A DNA stretch of 64,000 nucleotides, taken from Paenibacillus lupini (GTDB taxonomy: Bacteria > Bacillota > Bacilli > Paenibacillales > Paenibacillaceae). The translations under genes were made by a program, and so were the position numbers. The notes under the pieces are model-generated. The model ran no database searches and was not told the DNA's origin. It was given only the letters and a program-made list of their open reading frames with translations. This document shows positions 62,692-64,000 of this stretch, one piece after another; within the stretch, counting starts at the first letter, position 1; each line of letters opens with the position of its first letter. The stretch is taken from positions 800,492 through 864,491 of the forward strand of contig NZ_JAASRW010000003.1 of NCBI RefSeq assembly GCF_011761355.1. Direction: 5' to 3'.

Positions 62692-62907
62692 ATGGATTTC
62701 TTGAGAAGAGTACTTGGCCTATTGCCGTCTGTCAGTATTTTGTCCAGCGCCATCCTATGTGTGCTCATCCCTATGTGCTTCTACTGGGTATCGGACAGGA
62801 TGCGGAAGCATGACCCGCCATGGAAGCAAGATCATCCGGATAATCAGCTGGAAGGATCGATGCTGCCTCCGGGCTCCTCTAATGATCAGTACGAAGACTT
62901 GACATGA
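62692..62907 (+). CDS. Small membrane protein at the end of germinant operon 2
   Basis: A 71-residue protein with one clear membrane segment (about residues 14-34) and an acidic, Pro/Ser-rich C-terminal tail. GGAGG at 62681 lies seven bases before ATG 62692, and the start is one base after the true end of the gerC frame, so it belongs to the receptor operon. It differs in topology from the two-helix protein of operon 1. A receptor-associated role is inferred from position only. Confidence 0.6.
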   Translation: MDFLRRVLGLLPSVSILSSAILCVLIPMCFYWVSDRMRKHDPPWKQDHPDNQLEGSMLPPGSSNDQYEDLT

Positions 62908-62970
62908 TCGTTTGCAGATTGCAGCTTCTTCACACTATACTTTGTTGTAAGTATGGAAAGGGATGAGCAT

Positions 62971-63645
62971 TTGTCGACTTACACTATGCAATTAGCAGAA
63001 TGGCTGGGGAAGCACGCAAATTCGGAAAATGCCCGCAGCATGGAAGCTTATATGCGTAATCAATTTCCGTTTCTTGGGCTTAAGACACCGGAGCGTGCGC
63101 AGTTAACGCGGGAGTTCTGGAAGGAACATGGTCTGCCTAAAGGTGATCTGTTGCTGCAAACGGTAAGTGAGCTATGGGAAATGCCGGAGCGGGAATATCA
63201 ATATATAGCGATGGTTCTGTTGGACAAGCACCGTAAGCAGGCGGAAAGATCACATATTGAGGTATTAGAGCGACTGGTTGTCACAAAGTCTTGGTGGGAT
63301 ACGGTAGATATCATTGCTGGGCAGCTTATAGGATTCTATTTATCGAAGTACCCGGAGCTGCTTGTCGATTACCCGGATCGCTGGATACACTCAGATAATA
63401 TGTGGCTGCGTCGGACGGCTATCCTCTATCAGCTGAAGTATAAAGAGAGTACAGATACCGAGCGGCTCTTTCATTATATCGTTCTGCAAAAAGAAGAATC
63501 CGAGTTCTTTATCCGGAAAGCAATTGGCTGGGCTCTTAGGGAATACGCGAAGACAGAGCCGGATGTGGTTCGCCGATTTGTTAACGAAACTCCCCTATCC
63601 TCTCTTAGTATAAGAGAAGCTTTGAAGCATATAGGAAAAGAATAG
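62971..63645 (+). CDS. AlkD-like DNA alkylation repair protein
   Basis: A ~224-residue HEAT-like-repeat protein of the AlkC/AlkD family, which excises alkylated bases (3-methyladenine, 7-methylguanine) in DNA. Recognised from MRNQFPFLGLKTPERA near the start, then SWWDTVDIIAGQLIG and MWLRRTAILYQLKYK, and IRKAIGWALREYAKTEP in the C-terminal repeats. TTG 62971 has AAGGGATG six bases upstream; ATG 62953 would add six residues but lacks a ribosome site. Single gene between the germinant operon and the rRNA promoters. Confidence 0.88.
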   Translation: MSTYTMQLAEWLGKHANSENARSMEAYMRNQFPFLGLKTPERAQLTREFWKEHGLPKGDLLLQTVSELWEMPEREYQYIAMVLLDKHRKQAERSHIEVLERLVVTKSWWDTVDIIAGQLIGFYLSKYPELLVDYPDRWIHSDNMWLRRTAILYQLKYKESTDTERLFHYIVLQKEESEFFIRKAIGWALREYAKTEPDVVRRFVNETPLSSLSIREALKHIGKE

Positions 63646-63677
63646 ATTACTAGAGTGAAAACTTTTTGGAAAAAAGC

Positions 63678-63707
63678 TTGCAATGGAATAGTCGCCTATG
63701 GTATATT
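63678..63707 (+). promoter_or_regulatory. rRNA promoter P1
   Basis: -35 TTGCAA (63678-63683), 18-base spacer, -10 TATATT (63702-63707), with an A-rich stretch just upstream. It is the upstream of two tandem promoters before the 16S gene, the usual rrn arrangement in bacilli. Confidence 0.7.
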
Positions 63708-63794
63708 CTAATTCCGGCCGAGAGAGATACAGTGTTCGGACGAAAAGCTAAACAACATCAATCGATAGAAATTGAAATTGATGAAAAATAAAGC

Positions 63795-63824
63795 TTGACA
63801 CTGAATTCGATAACGTGATAAGAT
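63795..63824 (+). promoter_or_regulatory. rRNA promoter P2
   Basis: Consensus -35 TTGACA (63795-63800), 18-base spacer, -10 TAAGAT (63819-63824), about 115 bases before the mature 16S 5' end. Confidence 0.82.
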
Positions 63825-63846
63825 ATGCAGCGTTGTTGAAAAAAAT

Positions 63847-63866
63847 TGTTCTTTGAAAACTGAACA
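63847..63866 (+). promoter_or_regulatory. rRNA leader boxA-like antitermination element
   Basis: TGTTCTTTGAAAACTGAACA, the leader sequence found upstream of 16S genes in bacilli, containing a boxA-like TGTTCTTTG. Confidence 0.7.
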
Positions 63867-63938
63867 ACGAGCAAAACTGCCCCGTTAGAAATAACGGAAA
63901 AAGCGAAAAACAAAGTTTGAGCAAGTCAAACAGAACCA

Positions 63939-64000
63939 TTTCATGGAGAGTTTGATCCTGGCTCAGGACGAACGCTGGCGGCGTGCCTAATACATGCAAG
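63939..64000 (+). rRNA. rrs: 16S ribosomal RNA, 5' end (partial)
   Basis: The mature 5' region TTTCATGGAGAGTTTGATCC leads into the universal 5' priming site (AGAGTTTGATCCTGGCTCAG at 63947-63966) and then the Firmicutes-type GACGAACGCTGGCGGCGTGC. The gene runs out of the window. The exact 5' end is estimated by comparison with other bacilli. Confidence 0.96.

Noticed and set aside
63646..63938. tRNA gene upstream of the 16S gene
   Set aside because: No cloverleaf or conserved TTCGA-type arm was found; the stretch is explained by two promoters and the rRNA leader.

Overview
The window looks like chromosome of a Paenibacillus-type, Gram-positive, spore-forming bacterium of moderate GC. The basis is: two GerA/B/C germinant-receptor operons, S-layer-homology (SLH) surface enzymes, a bacillithiol gene pair (yojF-bshB2), several LplB/LplC-type sugar transporters paired with YesM/YesN-like regulators, and the start of a Firmicutes-type 16S rRNA gene at the right edge. 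The genus is inferred, not proven. No transposase, integrase, tRNA or CRISPR array was seen.

Layout. 1-4.3 kb: germinant-receptor operon 1 (A, B, C and a small membrane protein). 4.4-9.9 kb: a LysM/L,D-transpeptidase, an Fsr-like MFS exporter divergent from an AraC regulator, a MerR-thioredoxin operon, a methyltransferase. 10.1-18.6 kb: oligosaccharide ABC importer (binding protein, two permeases) with a membrane AraC/YesS-type regulator, divergent from a cytoplasmic beta-helix enzyme. 18.6-27.7 kb: small housekeeping and stress genes (VOC protein, SDR, acetyltransferases, XRE-methyltransferase fusion, yojF-bshB2, transglutaminase-like, DUF1801, GntR, DinB). 27.74-28.23 kb: two convergent copies of a structured repeat. 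28.2-43.4 kb: beta-glucan region, with a two-component system, two permeases, an SLH-anchored GH16 laminarinase, a secreted GH16 lichenase, a solute-binding protein, and a sulfatase with its formylglycine-generating enzyme. 43.9-58.7 kb: alpha-glucan region, with a MalE/MalF/MalG-like importer, a 1,975-residue SLH-anchored GH87 alpha-1,3-glucanase, then a membrane-anchored binding protein with its own histidine kinase and AraC-type response regulator. 58.8-62.9 kb: germinant-receptor operon 2, whose C gene carries an in-frame amber codon. 62.9-64 kb: an AlkD-like gene, tandem rRNA promoters and the 16S start.

How it fits together. The 28-58 kb block encodes surface enzymes for beta-1,3-glucan, beta-1,3-1,4-glucan and alpha-1,3-glucan, importers for the products, and two sensor/regulator sets. 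Alpha-1,3- and beta-1,3-glucans are the main matrix polymers of fungal walls, so I read the block as a candidate fungal-wall or glucan utilisation locus. No ABC ATPase accompanies any of the three importers, so a shared MsmX-type ATPase elsewhere is likely.

Most notable signals: the two related structured elements between convergent genes at 27.7-28.2 kb; the amber codon in gerC-2 with 36 clean codons after it; a box at an identical distance from the -10 in front of two separated transport units; a 21-bp-spaced direct repeat in front of the binding-protein/two-component operon; and a glyoxalase-family gene that seems to start with CTG.
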